Assembly (NCBI GenBank): GCA_023853785.1
Contig: JAJIRX010000622.1
Location: forward strand, 1,054,001-1,118,000
Direction of reading: 5' to 3'
Source of the DNA: Psilocybe azurescens
Lineage: Eukaryota; Basidiomycota; Agaricomycetes; Agaricales; Agrocybaceae
DNA: 64,000 nt
The position numbers and the translations under genes were made by a program. Below the pieces are notes generated by a model, which had not been told where the DNA came from, did not search any database, and saw only the letters and a list, made by a program, of their open reading frames with translations. Positions within the stretch are counted from its first letter, which is position 1, and each line of letters opens with the position of its first letter. Shown here one piece after another: positions 48,774 through 61,566 of the stretch.

Positions 48774-50469
48774 ATGCTTTCGAAAACCACATCTTTTCTC
48801 TGCGTCTTTGCTGTCTTTGCTGTGCTTGCTCCGGTTAAGTCAGCCCCGACACTTCAAGGCCGAGCTTTTACGATCATTGGTGATGACCTGCCTTTGTCCA
48901 GTGTGAGTAGCCCCAGATCCTCCGCCACTGCCACTTCGACCTCAGCGACCTCGACCTCGACCTCTCCTGCGGCAGGAGAATCCACTGCTCCAGAAATTTT
49001 TAAACAGAATGCGCTTGATGCACAGAAAATCAATGCGCAATTTGCTACCTTTGGCGTGAATGATACCTGCCAAAGTGCGTCCGCTTTCAATTTATTCTAT
49101 ACTGTAACTCATCGAGTATCTTTCAGCTGGCCAGATAGCCTGCATTGACTCAGTATTTGCCCAGTGTGTATCGGAGACATGGCAATTGTTTCCTTGCTCT
49201 ACAGATCGAAGTCTCCTTTGTTTCGCACTTCCTCTTTTCAACAGAAATGGGACTGGTATAGGTTGCGACACCCCGGAAGGCGCAAAATCAAAATTCAAGG
49301 CTGCTGGAGTCACTGGGGGACCAGATGGTACAGATACAACTGCGAGTACGACCATGACCGGCGATTGCTCTACCTCTGCATCATCATCGATCTCACGCAC
49401 TTCAGCTGTTGGTACATCTACGACCGTTACTTCGTCTGCCACCAGTGCAAGCGCCTCAGCTTTCTCCACCGGTGAAACTATCACTATCACCATAAGCGTC
49501 ACTCCTTCATCCTCGACAGTCTCAGAGACACCTGCCGTCACTGTCACCACGATCACTACCACGATCACTGTGCCTGCACCCTCTGAGCCCGCGAGCTCCA
49601 CTGGTCTCTTCGCTCGTGAACAGCCTGAGACGACTGTCGAACCCCCTGTCTCCTCTACGATTGCTGAAGTCCCTGCTTCTACTGTCAAGCCGGACATCAT
49701 CGTCATTGGCTTCACTACCAAGTCCGATGCGACATCGCCATTGCCGTCTACTCCTGCCGCCAGTAGTACCACGGACACGTCTTTCACCCTTTTCACAGTC
49801 GCTCCCAGTGCTTCAGTCACTGCGCCGTCTGGGTCCGACCCCGTCATCACAGCTGCACCTTCCTCTACCTTGAGTTCCAGCGGCAGTAACTCGACCCCAA
49901 TTCTAAGTGCTACTGGTGCCGACGGCGTCGTCACCGTCGTCATCCTGTCCGCTTCTACGGTCACTGTAACCGTTCCAGCTACCGGTTGTCCCGTGTCTGG
50001 CACAATCAGCACGTCCGCTGCACCTTCCGTCTCTGCGTCGGGGATTCCATCTAGTGAAGTCAGCATAAGCACGATCGTTTCCAATAGTACACCTACTATT
50101 TCTTCCCTCTCTTCTTCTTCTTCTGCCTCTTTCTCGGGCACTCCATTTATTCCCGGCGTTACTGCTACCATATCTGAGTCTGTGGTCGCGCAAGTTACAA
50201 CAGTCCCCGCCATTAGCGTTTCATCCTCTGCCCCAGTCATCTCCTTCCCGTCTGCCCCCGCCTCAAGTCAGTCATCTGAACCCGCCACCGTTGTCACTCT
50301 AAACAGCACACCCACCACTCCTGTAGCTGTTAGCAGCACAGCGGCTCCGGCAGGGGGCTTCACCTTTTCAACGAATCCTATCGCGACCCCTGCTCCTACT
50401 GTTGGTTCTGGGGCCGCGGAATTTAGCAACCTTTCCGAACTTCTGACGGCCACTGTTGGTGGAAACTAG
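48774..50469 (+). CDS. Secreted Ser/Thr-rich protein with CBM19-like chitin-binding domain
   Basis: Signal peptide (LCVFAVFAVLAPVKSA), a short Ser/Thr linker, then a Cys-rich module: QNALDAQKINAQFATFGVND, CQ, GQIACIDSVFAQCVSETW, PCST, LLCFALPLFNRNGTGIGCD. The Cys spacing and QxAQxxNAQF lead-in match carbohydrate-binding module family 19, which binds chitin. One intron splits it (about 49077-49128). The remaining 380 residues or so are Ser/Thr/Pro/Val, likely heavily O-mannosylated, with VTVTTITTTITV-type beta runs. No C-terminal hydrophobic GPI signal: it ends NLSELLTATVGGN. Probably a cell-wall or extracellular-matrix protein attached through the CBM. The single long exon is open throughout. 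Confidence 0.8.
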
Positions 50470-50894
50470 ACCAAGGAGTGAAAACATTCTGCTCCTCTAA
50501 TAATGACACTGCTTGACAATTTGACTTTGTAGAAACATTACTGTATCTTTTATTCCTATTTCTTTCTAATTACACATTGTATCATTCCTGCATTCCATCA
50601 TTTCTTCCACTCATTTACCTATACATACACTGTCTATACAAATTTTTCATACGTGACACTTACATTGGAACATGTTGTACTATTTGCACTTGATAATCTC
50701 GAATCCCTGGATAACATGTGGGGAGCTCAGGACGAAAAAAGCTGAATCGTGCATAGACAATAAGTAGATGCTGTGTGAGAAGTGAGAGCACGTGAATGAC
50801 AGTCGCGCGAATAGGATTGGAATGTGGTGCGGCGGCTTGCCATCATCTTGATTCTGAAGGTTGACAAGTTTGCTAAAGTAGAGGGGCCATCCGC
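50470..50894. other. Intergenic region upstream of the Caf120-like gene
   Basis: About 425 bases with the 3' flank of the mucin-like gene (AT-rich, many TATAC motifs) and the promoter of the next gene. No coding sequence recognised. Confidence 0.45.
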
Positions 50895-53800
50895 ATGACT
50901 TCTCCTTATCCTCTTACCACCTCACCGCCTCACTGGGAATCCAGAAACGGCTACGTTCCTCCTCCTAGATTTCAACAGCTGCGTGCTCAAGACAGTTTAC
51001 AGCAGCTGCAGAATCAGTATAACCAACACCAGTTTGAACTGAGCCAGAGCCAGGCCCACGCCCAGGGCCAGATTCAGCAACGCCAATTTGTGCCTCACCA
51101 TTCTCCGTCCGCATCTACTAGCAACTTTGTTCAGCAAGTTCCGAGCTCGCCTTCAGCACCGGATATGGCTCACTCTCGGTCTCCATCTTTCTTTTCTTTC
51201 AATCGAAACAAGCAAGCGACTGATAGCCAACCCAGTGTGCAACAGAGGCCCATAGCCTCCCCCGGAAATAATAGCGGCAGCACGATCCCATCTCAGCAAT
51301 ATTTGCCTCCGTCGTCAAATAGTTTTCCCTCGTCCTCAGCACCCGGGCCATCGAGACAAAGTCAGCCTCCTCCACAAAATGTCCCACCTTCTCAATATGG
51401 AATGCAACAACAACAACAGCCGCAACAGCAACAGCAGCCAAACCCTAACTTTGCCGCGGGCCAACCCCCACCTCAGCAATTTGTTCAGCAACCCCCTATG
51501 CAGCAATCACAGCCACCACCACCAACCGCACCCCAACAGTCGCAGAGACCTCAACTCCAACCTCAACAGTCCAATGCACCGAATCCAAGTCGCACTTCCA
51601 ATGCGTCACAACCCACCACTCTTACTCGTTCGTCTTCAGCAGGTGGGACTCAGAACTCCCAGCCATCTGCCCCAGCCCCAGCGCCACTGCATCCTGAAAT
51701 TCGATCGGTGGTTCAACTATCTATAGCGCATGCACACAAAATCTATTTCTCTGGCCCTCTCGTGCGCCGGTTGGAACGCCAAGGCGACGGGCAGAAACCT
51801 CACAAAGACGAAGGATGGACAGATGTTTGGGCACAACTCGGCGGTACCACCTTGAGTATTTGGTCCATGAAAGAGATTCAAGAGGCCAGTAAACAAGGCA
51901 AAGAGGTTCCTCCGTCTTATATCAATGTAACGGATGCTGTGAGTTTTCCATCATAGATATGGTGACGGAACGACTTCTGACGATCCCGTTGTATTCAGTT
52001 TATCCAAGTTCTGGGTTCTGTGACTGTTCCTGCCACTCCAACAACCCCATCCAAGAGGTACACTAATGTTCTGACCCTCAATACTGCAGGGTCAAATCTG
52101 CTTCTGTTTTCGTGTCCTTCAACGGCTGCTTTATTGTCCTGGGCTGCTGCTCTGCGATTATCTGCGTGGGAGAAGTCTCGACTCGAGGAGATCTATACAG
52201 CGCATCTAATACGGATCACTTTGAGCGGTAACTACTATCGCCTTATTTATTGATTGGTACTGATTTTCCACCAGCGCGTGATGTTCCGTCTACTCTTGTC
52301 AGAGGGAAAATGGAGGGATATGCCCGTATCCGTATCGCAGGCCAAACCGACTGGAAACGAATCTGGCTCGTGGTACAAGAAGGCACAGAAGGCGGCGGAA
52401 GGGCAGAAGGCGGCGAACAGGGTGTGACCAGTGCCGCTCCACAAGGAACATTAAAAAAGAAGCGGATGTCTAACCTGTTTTCAAGAGATACCAACCCTCC
52501 AAATTCTCCGATACCCACCAAGGCCATGATATCTATGTTTCTTGGTCCTAAATCCAAGGATCGTAAAAGGCGCTTATGACTGTCTTCAATGTTACCCAGG
52601 CGTTTGGTGTATACCCTGAGCGACCTGAGCTCATCAATCGAAGCACGCTAATGAAAGTTGAAGGTACATTTGGAGATGACGATATGGCTGGTACGCTTCG
52701 AACAAGAGAAGGTTGGGTTTTGATCATGCCAGAGTTGGAAAATGGAGTTGGGCAAGCAGCAGAAATGTTGAAATGGATTGTTGGTCAGTACTAGTATCCT
52801 ATCATATTTCAGTTCTTATCTAATATGGTCTAGCCCTTCACGATGCATTCGAGCTATATGGGAGGCCTGAATCATGGACTTGGGATCCTCGTGACCCGAT
52901 ATCTTTAATGTTTGGATATCCTGTAGGAGCTCAGAAGGAAGTGCGTGCTTTTCTCTTTAATTGGCTTCAGTTTGAGATCTTGATACTCGCACATTTAGAA
53001 TCTGTTTCTCGACAGAGAATTAGTGGAAAATATGGACCCTCGGGATGATCGTACTTCAGTTATCAGAACTGAAATGAAAAAATTACTTCAGGCTAATTTG
53101 AGGCCAGCAGTTCAAGCTGTCCAGCCAAACCCACGAGCGTTGACAGAATCGCCTCCAATAATACCAGCAGTGGGTGGTGGTGCGATTGGCAGCGGCAGCG
53201 GCATCACGCCTGCCCCACAAGAGACTCAAGGTTCTGGTTCCTCTGGGCCTCAGCTACCCCCTCTGAGCTTTGGCGCCACTGGCCCCACAAACACAGTCGA
53301 GTCTCGCGATCGAACTTTGACGCCCATTACCGAAAGGAGTAGTATCTTAACTCACCCCCGTACTCTCTCATTGGATGGTCCAGCGGCATTGAACGCCGGG
53401 CATTCTCCTGTTACCCCGTCGCCTTTGAATGACCAACCATCACAGCATGGGGGAGCTGCTGAATCCAGTAGTTCCGGTTCAAATATTTCGCCAAATCCTG
53501 TTGTTGAACGTTCTGCCGCCAAATCCCCGGAATTCAATGAACCTATAGCTCATAGTTCGCAGCCCACGAGCCCGTCGGGCTTGAATCATGGACAATCAGT
53601 ATCAGCAAGTCGTTCGACGAACAGTATGAGCACCCAATTCTCGTCTGCTCTTGGAACCCTCCCTTCTTCTGATGGTGCTGTCGATAACAGTCTCACTTCC
53701 CTTGCAACGTCTGCTACGGTTGATTCGCCCAGGCCCCAAGCCAGCTCAGGCTTTGAAAGCCGAAGCCGTAGTCCTCCAGCAAGCCCCCCGCCCAACTTTA

Positions 53801-56466
53801 CTTCCTCAATAATTAAAGTACAAGGGCAACCGTTCCCGGCCAGTATACTTGACGAAGCTCGAGCCAAAACGCAGACGCTGAATCGCCAGGCCGGCAGCAC
53901 TAGTACATCGCCGCAGCCGTCTGGAAATACAGCCAATTTGCGGGCAACGTCGCCTAGCGGAAACCAACAGGCATGGCATGAAAGTCAACGGCAATCGTTT
54001 GTGTCAAATACCTCCCGATCCTCTCCCGCAGATGAGCCCAATGACTTCATCAATGAAGCTGGAGCTCTATATTACATGCGCGAGTCTGATGCCGGAAATG
54101 CCGGTACAACGCACCAGCAACGTGAACACAAGCAAGCGAATTTTGATGATGAAGATGAATCGTCTTCATCGTCCGACTCGCCACCGAATAATAAAACCAC
54201 CGCCGTAAACCCACCACAAAATCGCCAAAAAATCTCAGGGAGTGTGGGGGATAATAGTCCTGCTATGCGCAGTCCACCGGTGACTTTCGTTCATACCAAT
54301 AGTGGAACTCCATCTTCCCCCAAGACCGGCAATGCCGCCATGTTGCCAATGTCGCCAATCGGTCGGCTAAGCCCGACTCGGTCTAACTTGGGACGGAAAC
54401 CATCAGGCGCACGTGCTCAAGCTGTCGGTCGATCATACAATCGCGCGGAAAGTATTTCTTCCCAGACGGTCACAGAGACTGACGAAAGCATGTCAAAGCA
54501 CCAGAAACAGGAAAGCAACTCATCTGATCTGGCCTATGACGATTCAAATGGAGAGGCACTGGCGGCCTTGACGTATTTGGATATTGCGGACTCGCAGGAC
54601 ATGGCTACGTCGACCGTCGCACCCATCTCCCCTCGCCTACAGAAGGTCGAACCCCTTAACCTTCGTAGTACGGACCGCGGCTCTGCATCGTCTCCACTAC
54701 CCAACAACCATCCTGGAGAGGCTGTGGCTTACAGGTCATCCTTTGCTCCGTCGAATAAAGCCGCGGAACGAAAGCTCAAGGCGCAGGCTCAACAGGCTGC
54801 GCAACACGCGGCCACACATAAACCCGGAAGAGCTAATGGTAAGAGAAAGTCTAGAGCTGCAGGTGCTTGGGAGAGTAGTGATGAAGAAGATGACGAGGAC
54901 GAGGACGAGGACGATGATGATGACGTCGATTCGGATTCCCAGCAACAGCCGATGGGCCACGGACCGCAGAGCAGCTCTTCCCAGAGTCAGGGCATGTCAT
55001 CGTCGACGAACTCATTAAGGCCATTGCAAACTCAACAGGGACAGGGGCAAGGTGGACCGAATGAGTATCAAGATAGTCCTCAAACCCCGTCCCATCTTCG
55101 ACCTGCCAGAAATCTGCCTCAGATACCTCCCAATAGGATGAATAGTGAGTTTTGCGACTTTCTGGTGCATACGTTAGCTAACTCATCCAGGCGACAATTT
55201 CCACCATCCTCAACCCCAAGCTATACCCCGCAGAATGATTTCTGACCAGTACACTTCCGATGGCAATCGGCGTACCTTTATGAAGACGGCACACCGATAC
55301 GCACCCAAGCAGAATACCCTCAGCCAGGTGCTGCCCGCCAGTCCGTGTGGAGTCAAGTTTTGGATCCTGGTCATGCCCCGGGTCGTGCCCCTCAGCCTGA
55401 ACAGGCCCCAGTTCGCGACACTTTTGTGCAGCTCGACCCGTCGGAAACGATGACAAAAGCTTTTACCCCTCAGGGTCTCCTTTCAGCAGGATTACAAGAT
55501 AAAGAAGATCGATCAGCGAGACGACAAGAAGAACTTGCTCGCGAGAGTGGCGCCTCCCTTATCAACGTGCCCAACAAACCCCCTCCTCCTCAAACCGGTC
55601 TCCTTGGTGCCATAACTGCTCATGAGCGAGAGCGAAAACGCGAAGGTGGTGTAGGTGCCGCTTTGACAGAAAGAGAACGCGAAAAACGTCTTGCAGAAGA
55701 GCGACAGCGACGATTTGATGATCATCAACGCCAGCAGTTGGATCAGATGCAGCAAGGAGGCTCGATGTACGGTGGTCAGTTTGGGTACAATCCTATGATG
55801 GCCAATCCTATGATGATGGGTATAAACCCAATGATGGGCATGAACCCAATGATGACTGGAAATGCTATGAATCCCATGATGACTGGGGCAGGAGGAATGG
55901 GGCAGATGAACCCGATGATGACCGGACAAATGGGATTCCCAGGGATGATGAGTGGCTTTAATCCGCATATGTTCGCTGCTCAGCAGGCTGCCCATGCCTA
56001 CCAGCAAGCTATGATGGCGTTTTCCGTAGCAGGGTCCCAGATCGGGGGTGAAGGTGCAGGAGCAGGTACAGGTGCAGGCGCGGGTACTGCGCAGCTTACC
56101 CCAAACTTGACGGGCATGAACCCCGCTATGGGTGCGGGTTCTATGGCTGGATTCGATCCCCGGATGTCTATGATGGGTATGCCCATGATGGGTATGGGTA
56201 TGGGTATGAACATGGGCATGGGTGCCCCTTCAATGGCACCCATGGCGATGCAAGCTACTGGCATGTCCAATTTCGACCCGAGGTCATCTCCAGGTATCGC
56301 CAATAACAATACTGGAAACTCGAACGACGGCGGGCTTTTGCCCCTCATAACCCACAATTCTCATCACGTACCAGCTCCCCCCGCCAGCAGAGGTTCTCCT
56401 TTGGCACGCGGAGGACCTGAAACAGCCGACCGTGGCCGCCCATCTCGTCCAACGAGCCCAAAATAA
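50895..56466 (+). CDS. Caf120/Skg3-like PH-domain protein (Ccr4-Not associated)
   Basis: Very large protein. A Gln/Pro-rich low-complexity N-terminus of about 280 residues precedes a split PH domain: HKIYFSGPLVRRLERQGDG, WTDVWAQLGGTTLSIWSM, YINVTDA then VLTLNTAGSNLLLFSCPS. A second PH-like segment follows: VRGKMEGYARIRIAG, WKRIWLVVQEG, FNVTQAFGVYPERPELI, GWVLIMPELENG. Next come a long disordered Ser/Pro region with an Asp/Glu run (54880-54930), VWSQVLDPGHAPGRAPQPEQ, and a Met-rich C-terminus. Yeast Caf120 is part of Ccr4-Not complexes. One base is missing in A4 at 52565-52568 (joins SKDRKK to ALMTVFNVTQ) and one near 55265 (joins DQYTSDG to SAYLYEDGTPIRTQ). Confidence 0.8.
55786..55960 (+). 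repeat. Met/Asn/Pro-rich tandem repeats (NPMM units)
   Basis: In-frame repeat inside the Caf120-like gene: NPMM occurs at least seven times with Gly/Thr spacers (NPMMMGINPMMGMNPMMTG and onward). A second Met/Gly block at 56160-56235 (MGMPMMGMGMGMNMGMG) is built from ATGGGTATG-type units. Confidence 0.85.
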
Positions 56467-57118
56467 ATCCCTCTCGTCGATGGCCTTATGACATGAATTT
56501 ACGATTTAGACTATCTTCTCCAACTCCTGCTTGATCTTTTCCTTTTTTTTTCTTTTTTCTCGACCGACGATGCCTGAAGCGTCCTTTCGTCATCAATGTA
56601 CATTACCATAGTTTTGAACGCCGTGTGCGTGAGGAACACTTTTGGGAGATCATTAATCATGTATCTTAGAAATATTAGCACAGGCATCCATGGACAATTT
56701 TTGAGTATAGATATCTGGGTACAAATGCATTAATAACTTGTGCATACATACTGCGCTGCTTAAAATCATCAGAGAGTTTTGGGAGCATTGTGGAAGGGAA
56801 TGGAGCTGATCAAGTGTGATCTCATTTGTTTAGCTGGGGAAATATGGTACGTGATAGGTTTGCAAAAATGTTGGTGTTCACAAAATTATGCAAAGCACAA
56901 AAATAGAAACCACTTACGGGGGCAGATTCATTACATAATGATAACAATTCTGTGCAGCAGTCGGTGACTAATTATAGACTTCGGAACCGCAACAATGAGT
57001 TTCAGTCAAACCTTCACCTTCTCAAAATCCTCTGTTCAACGGGCATCTAAGCCCTGTTCTGCAAACAGAGTGGATTTATAATCTCTTGGTCTTATGAGAC
57101 TACGACCACTCAGCTATA
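56467..57118. other. Intergenic region upstream of RAD2
   Basis: About 650 bases. The first part, with long T runs near 56540, is the likely 3' UTR of the Caf120-like gene. At 57000-57118 there is a weak tRNA-like stretch on the minus strand (box A-like TAGCTGAGTGG) but no box B; I do not call it. Confidence 0.4.
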
Positions 57119-60100
57119 ATGGGAGTGAAGTCGTTATGGACCCTTTAACCCCTGTGGGCCGTCCTGTAATGTGAATATGCATAGTTCAAAATCCAGCCCA
57201 TACGCTCTCTGATAGTAAATGAAGGCTCGAAACAGTCGAAGGAAAAGTCATGGCTATTGATTCAAGCATCTGGTTGTATCAGTTTCAAGCCACGATGCGC
57301 GACAAGGAAGGTCGTGCATTAGTCAACGCTCATGTATTGGGGTTCTTGCGCCGGATATCTAAACTATTATTCTTCGGGATCAAGCCAGTCTTTGTGTTCG
57401 ATGGAGGAGCGCCTGCATTGAAAAGATCTACTCTGGTACGCCAATGATTGACTTTGAGACACCTGAGAATTCTGCTTTGCTCATCTCTGATGATGTAGAA
57501 TGAACGAAAGAAGAAGAAGAGCGGGGCTGCATCAACGCATATAAAGCTGGCCGAAAAGATTCTTGCTGCGCAAATGAGACGAGAAGCTCTTAACCAGGCT
57601 CAGAGTAATCAGTATGTATCTAGTCCAGCCTCAGTACTGGCTCTAGCTTTTCAAACTGAGTCCCAGAAGTAATTCCAAAAATTCCAAAGGAAAGAATCGA
57701 CAACCAGCGGATGTCCTGTTGGATGAGAACACGGTTTTCTTGGAAGATATTGATGGTTCGGCGCCTAAAACGCCAGTCAAGAGGCGGCCACCGACACCGT
57801 CATCTAGCTCCACGAAGAAAAACAAGTTTTACGATCATGATCCATACAAACTACCAGAGGTAAACCTTGATGAAGCCATAACAAAAGCCACCCGTTCTGC
57901 TGCCCCCGATCCTCGATTAGCCACAGAAGACGAATTACGCGACTTCATAGAACAAATGCGGCCTGAAGATTTTGATATAAATTCCCCAGAATTCCGGGAA
58001 CTCCCCACTGAGGTCCAGTACGAAATTATTGGTGATTTGAGGTTGAAATCTCGCCAGACGTCCTATGCTCGCTTGCAGAGAATGCTCAAAAGTGCACCTA
58101 CGCCTCTCGATTTCTCTAAGCAACAGATTAAAAACCTGCGACAGCGAAATGCCCTTACACAGCAACTCCTCATGACGACCGATACTATAGGAAAGGCCAA
58201 CATCGTTATACCTGTCCGCATCGCGAGCGAACGAAACAGGGAGTATGTCCTCATGAAAAATGAAGGCGTAGATGGTGGATGGATATTGGGGATCAAAGAT
58301 ATCGGTACTCGTGAAAAGCCCATAGTAATCGATCACGAAGAAGCCGTACCAGAGGAAGAGGAAGATGAAGACAGCGACGTAGATATGGAGGAAGTTGAAG
58401 TGTAAGTCAGGTTAAAAAAGAAAACAAACATACGTATCTAACATGTTTGCTTTAGCCCAACACCTACTTTTGATCCCGACTTGCATGAATACCAAAGGGA
58501 AACGGCATTGGCGGGAATTTCTCGAAGAGAGAATCAAAAAATTCGCTCCACGGCCAACACCATCGAACGTAAAAGAAGGTCTGCTGCTTTACAAGCTCTT
58601 TACAGCAGCAATGGGCGCTCCCCTTCACCCATGCAAGAATCCGATGAATATGACATACTCGCATACGTCATCCAAGAATCGCTTGACCAGTCAAAATCCA
58701 AGGCAGAGAGTTCGACTAGAGTTGCCCCAATCTCCGAGGCATCAACGCAAAGAGACATTTCATTAGAAGACGACTTTTACGTGAACCGTACACCACGTAC
58801 ACGCTTGGAGACCGCTCTTTCTTTTGCTAATTCTGGCTCTAATCGAACCCGAACCACACCTTCCAAGAATGACAACGTCAATTCAATGTTTGGCCCGCCA
58901 ACTCTTCTATCGGCTACAAATAAGTCTCTTTCCATGAGTGGCTCAACTTCTGATGATGGAATGGAAGAAATACCACCCTTCAAATCGAACAAAGATGATG
59001 ATGCTTTTGCACTCTCTCTGAAACCAGAAAGTTCACTTTTCGAGAACAATTTTGCTGAGGCGGACACAGATATACCCCAGAATGGTGTCGCCCCTAGTTC
59101 AATGTTTGGGCGACCGACTCTTCTTTCTTCTGGCATAGGCTCCGCGCCTCGGAATGACGGGGTTCTTAGTACATCATCTGGACAATTTACTCTTTTATCA
59201 TCCGTCAGCTTTGACTCTCTTCCTCAGAAAGGCGATGTCCCAACTACAACATTTGGACAACCGATCCTTCTATCTCCTAGCATAGCTTTGAATCCATCTA
59301 AGTCAAACTCTGTAATGGACAACATCGTAGGGAACAGCCCAGTCGACTTTGGAACTGAGAACCCCGAAAGGGAGAAACTTATGCCCACTGGACCCCAAGC
59401 ACAGCAGGTTACTTCTAATAGAGCTTTGGAAGAGGGCTCTTCGCATCCGACACCTCCGTCGTCTGACGATTTTCTTCACTCAGTTGAGAAAATCGGTACA
59501 GATAAAACAGTATCTCCAACCACACTCGATTCCTATTCTGATGAAGATATGGAAGAGATCCCCGTTGAAAGTTTTGTTTCTTATGTGCAACATGCTCCCA
59601 AGCATACCCACCAACGGTCTAAATCTCTTTCAGCTTCCCATCTACCGTACCCTCATCTGGAAGAAGGGCATTCAACTTTTCCTTCGACCAAAGACACCGG
59701 AGGGCCGCCTCAAGTAGATTCCAGTGACAACGACGAAGAACCCCTTTTTCTTGGTCACGAACACCTTCTCCTATGCGTGGAAATGGCTCTAGACCACCAT
59801 CTCCAACCCACTGGGACGCAGTTGAAGAAATCGACATCAATGCGGAGGAAGGAGAATTTGCCCGTTTCATGTCTCAAGTGAAAGGTAAGAATATGGACGA
59901 CGTTAGGAAAGAAATCGACGCGGAGATTACTGTTCTTAATCAACAAAGAAAAAATGCGATGCGAGACTCAGAGGATATCACACAACAGATGGTCGCACAA
60001 ATCATGGTATTTTTCTTTCCAAGACAGATAAATTACAGCATTGATTTATGTTTGTATAGACCATGCTACGACTGTTCGGGATCCCATACATCACGGCACC

Positions 60101-61566
60101 CATGGAGGCAGAGGCACAATGCGCAGAACTTGTTTCGCTCGAACTGGTTGATGGTGTGATCACGGACGACTCTGATGTATTCCTGTTCGGCGCACAAAGG
60201 GTCTACAAGAACATGTTTAACCAGTCGAAAACAGTGGAATGCTTCTTACTCACCGATTTATCGCGAGAGCTGGGTCTTAATCGCGACACACTGATTCAAC
60301 TCGCATATCTCCTTGGAAGCGATTACACGGAAGGCTTGCCAGGCGTCGGGCCTGTAGTAGCTATGGAGCTTCTCAAAGAATTTCCTGGACATTCTGGGCT
60401 ACATAAGTTCAAAGATTGGTGGGCAAAGGTCCAGTCAGGAAAGGATCGAGAAGAAGACAACCAGTCCAAATTTCGAAAGCAGTTTGTAAGCTGATCATTA
60501 TATCCTTCTTCCTCGTCATAAAGTACTGAATTGGCGTCTGTTGCTAGAAAAAGAAATTCAAAACCTGTATCTGCCTCCTGACTGGCCTAATTCTGTTGTG
60601 GTGCAGTTTCACATATTTGCAAAACGCATTTCCGTTTACTGAAAATTTCGTTATAGAGAGACGCGTACTACCATCCCACGGTGGACAGCTCTGAGGAACC
60701 TTTCAAATGGGGTATGCCAGACTTGGATGGCCTGCGCGCGTAAGTAAAGCATTACAAGTGATAGAAATGAAAATTCACTGTTTTGTTAGTTTCTTTCGCC
60801 AAGAGCTTGGATGGAGTCAGGCCAAAGTGGACGAGCTGATTCTGCCGATATTACAAAGAATGAATAGACGTAATCAGGTATGTTCCTTGTACCGCAGCTG
60901 TGCCCATACATCGGATGCTTAATTATTATATAGACAGCTGCTTTGAATAAGCAAGGGAACCTGAACGACTTTTTGGATATCTCAGCTGGAAGTGGCACCC
61001 ATGCGCCTCGCCAAAGCCGAGCATACCAGAGCAAACGTCTTCAACAAGTTATCTCGGACTTCAGGATGCGCCAGAAGAGTGGTTCGGCCCCGCCTGCTTC
61101 TCCTTCTCGGTCCAATACACCCCCACAGGAAGACAAAAGCGAAGCATCGAATAGTGGCGGTGGTAACCCTCCACCGTCAAAAAAAGCAGAAGACGAAAAC
61201 AGCGGGCACTAGCACAAAAGGGAAAGGAAAATCTAAAGCTACCCCTGCTGCAAAAACTCGAAAGACAAGGACCACGACGTCTGTTGAAGGATCTAGAGGA
61301 ATAGGCCGTAGGCGTGGAGGTGCTCAAGCAAAAAGGGCAAGACAGTAGACCCAAGGGAGGACAGTTTGGCAGGGTCCGATGATGAAGTAGACAATGCGTT
61401 CGTTCCTCCTGACGACGATGAAGCCGTCGTGCGCGAAGCAACGTTAAACCTTCGACCAAGACCGAGACCGAGGCCAATCCCCAAAGGTGGCCGGACGGCA
61501 GAACCAAGCTTGGAGCCAACTAAATTTGGCGAAGGCCAGCCGTCTCATTCACCGTCGCCATCTTAG
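57119..61566 (+). CDS. RAD2: Rad2/XPG structure-specific endonuclease (nucleotide excision repair)
   Basis: Exon 1 begins MGVKSLWTLL at 57119. N domain: VEGKVMAIDSSIWLYQFQAT, GIKPVFVFDGGAP. A spacer of about 600 residues follows with TPTFDPDL, a UIM-like EYDILAYVIQESLDQSK and a four-copy motif. I domain: GEFARFMSQVKG, FGIPYITAPMEAEAQCAEL, GVITDDSDVFLFG; helix-hairpin-helix LLGSDYTEGLPGVGPVVAME; PCNA-box-like QGNLNDFL; then a basic tail and acidic GSDDEVDNAF, ending SHSPSPS. It makes the 3' incision around bulky lesions. Frame requires one more base at T3 57144-57146, T5 59745-59749 and A5 61330-61334, and one fewer at A7 61179-61185. Uncorrected, exon 1 stops after nine codons and the tail ends at GH. 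Confidence 0.93.

Noticed and set aside
49092..50240. 382-codon minus-strand frame opposite the mucin-like gene
   Set aside because: Antisense shadow of a Ser/Thr-rich coding exon; the repeated TCN/ACN codons keep the opposite frame free of stops.
57000..57125. tRNA-like stretch on the minus strand (box A-like TAGCTGAGTGG and GTCTCATAAGAC loop)
   Set aside because: No box B (GGTTCGA), acceptor ends do not pair, and the anticodon loop lacks the invariant T33. It is the RAD2 promoter and first exon region.
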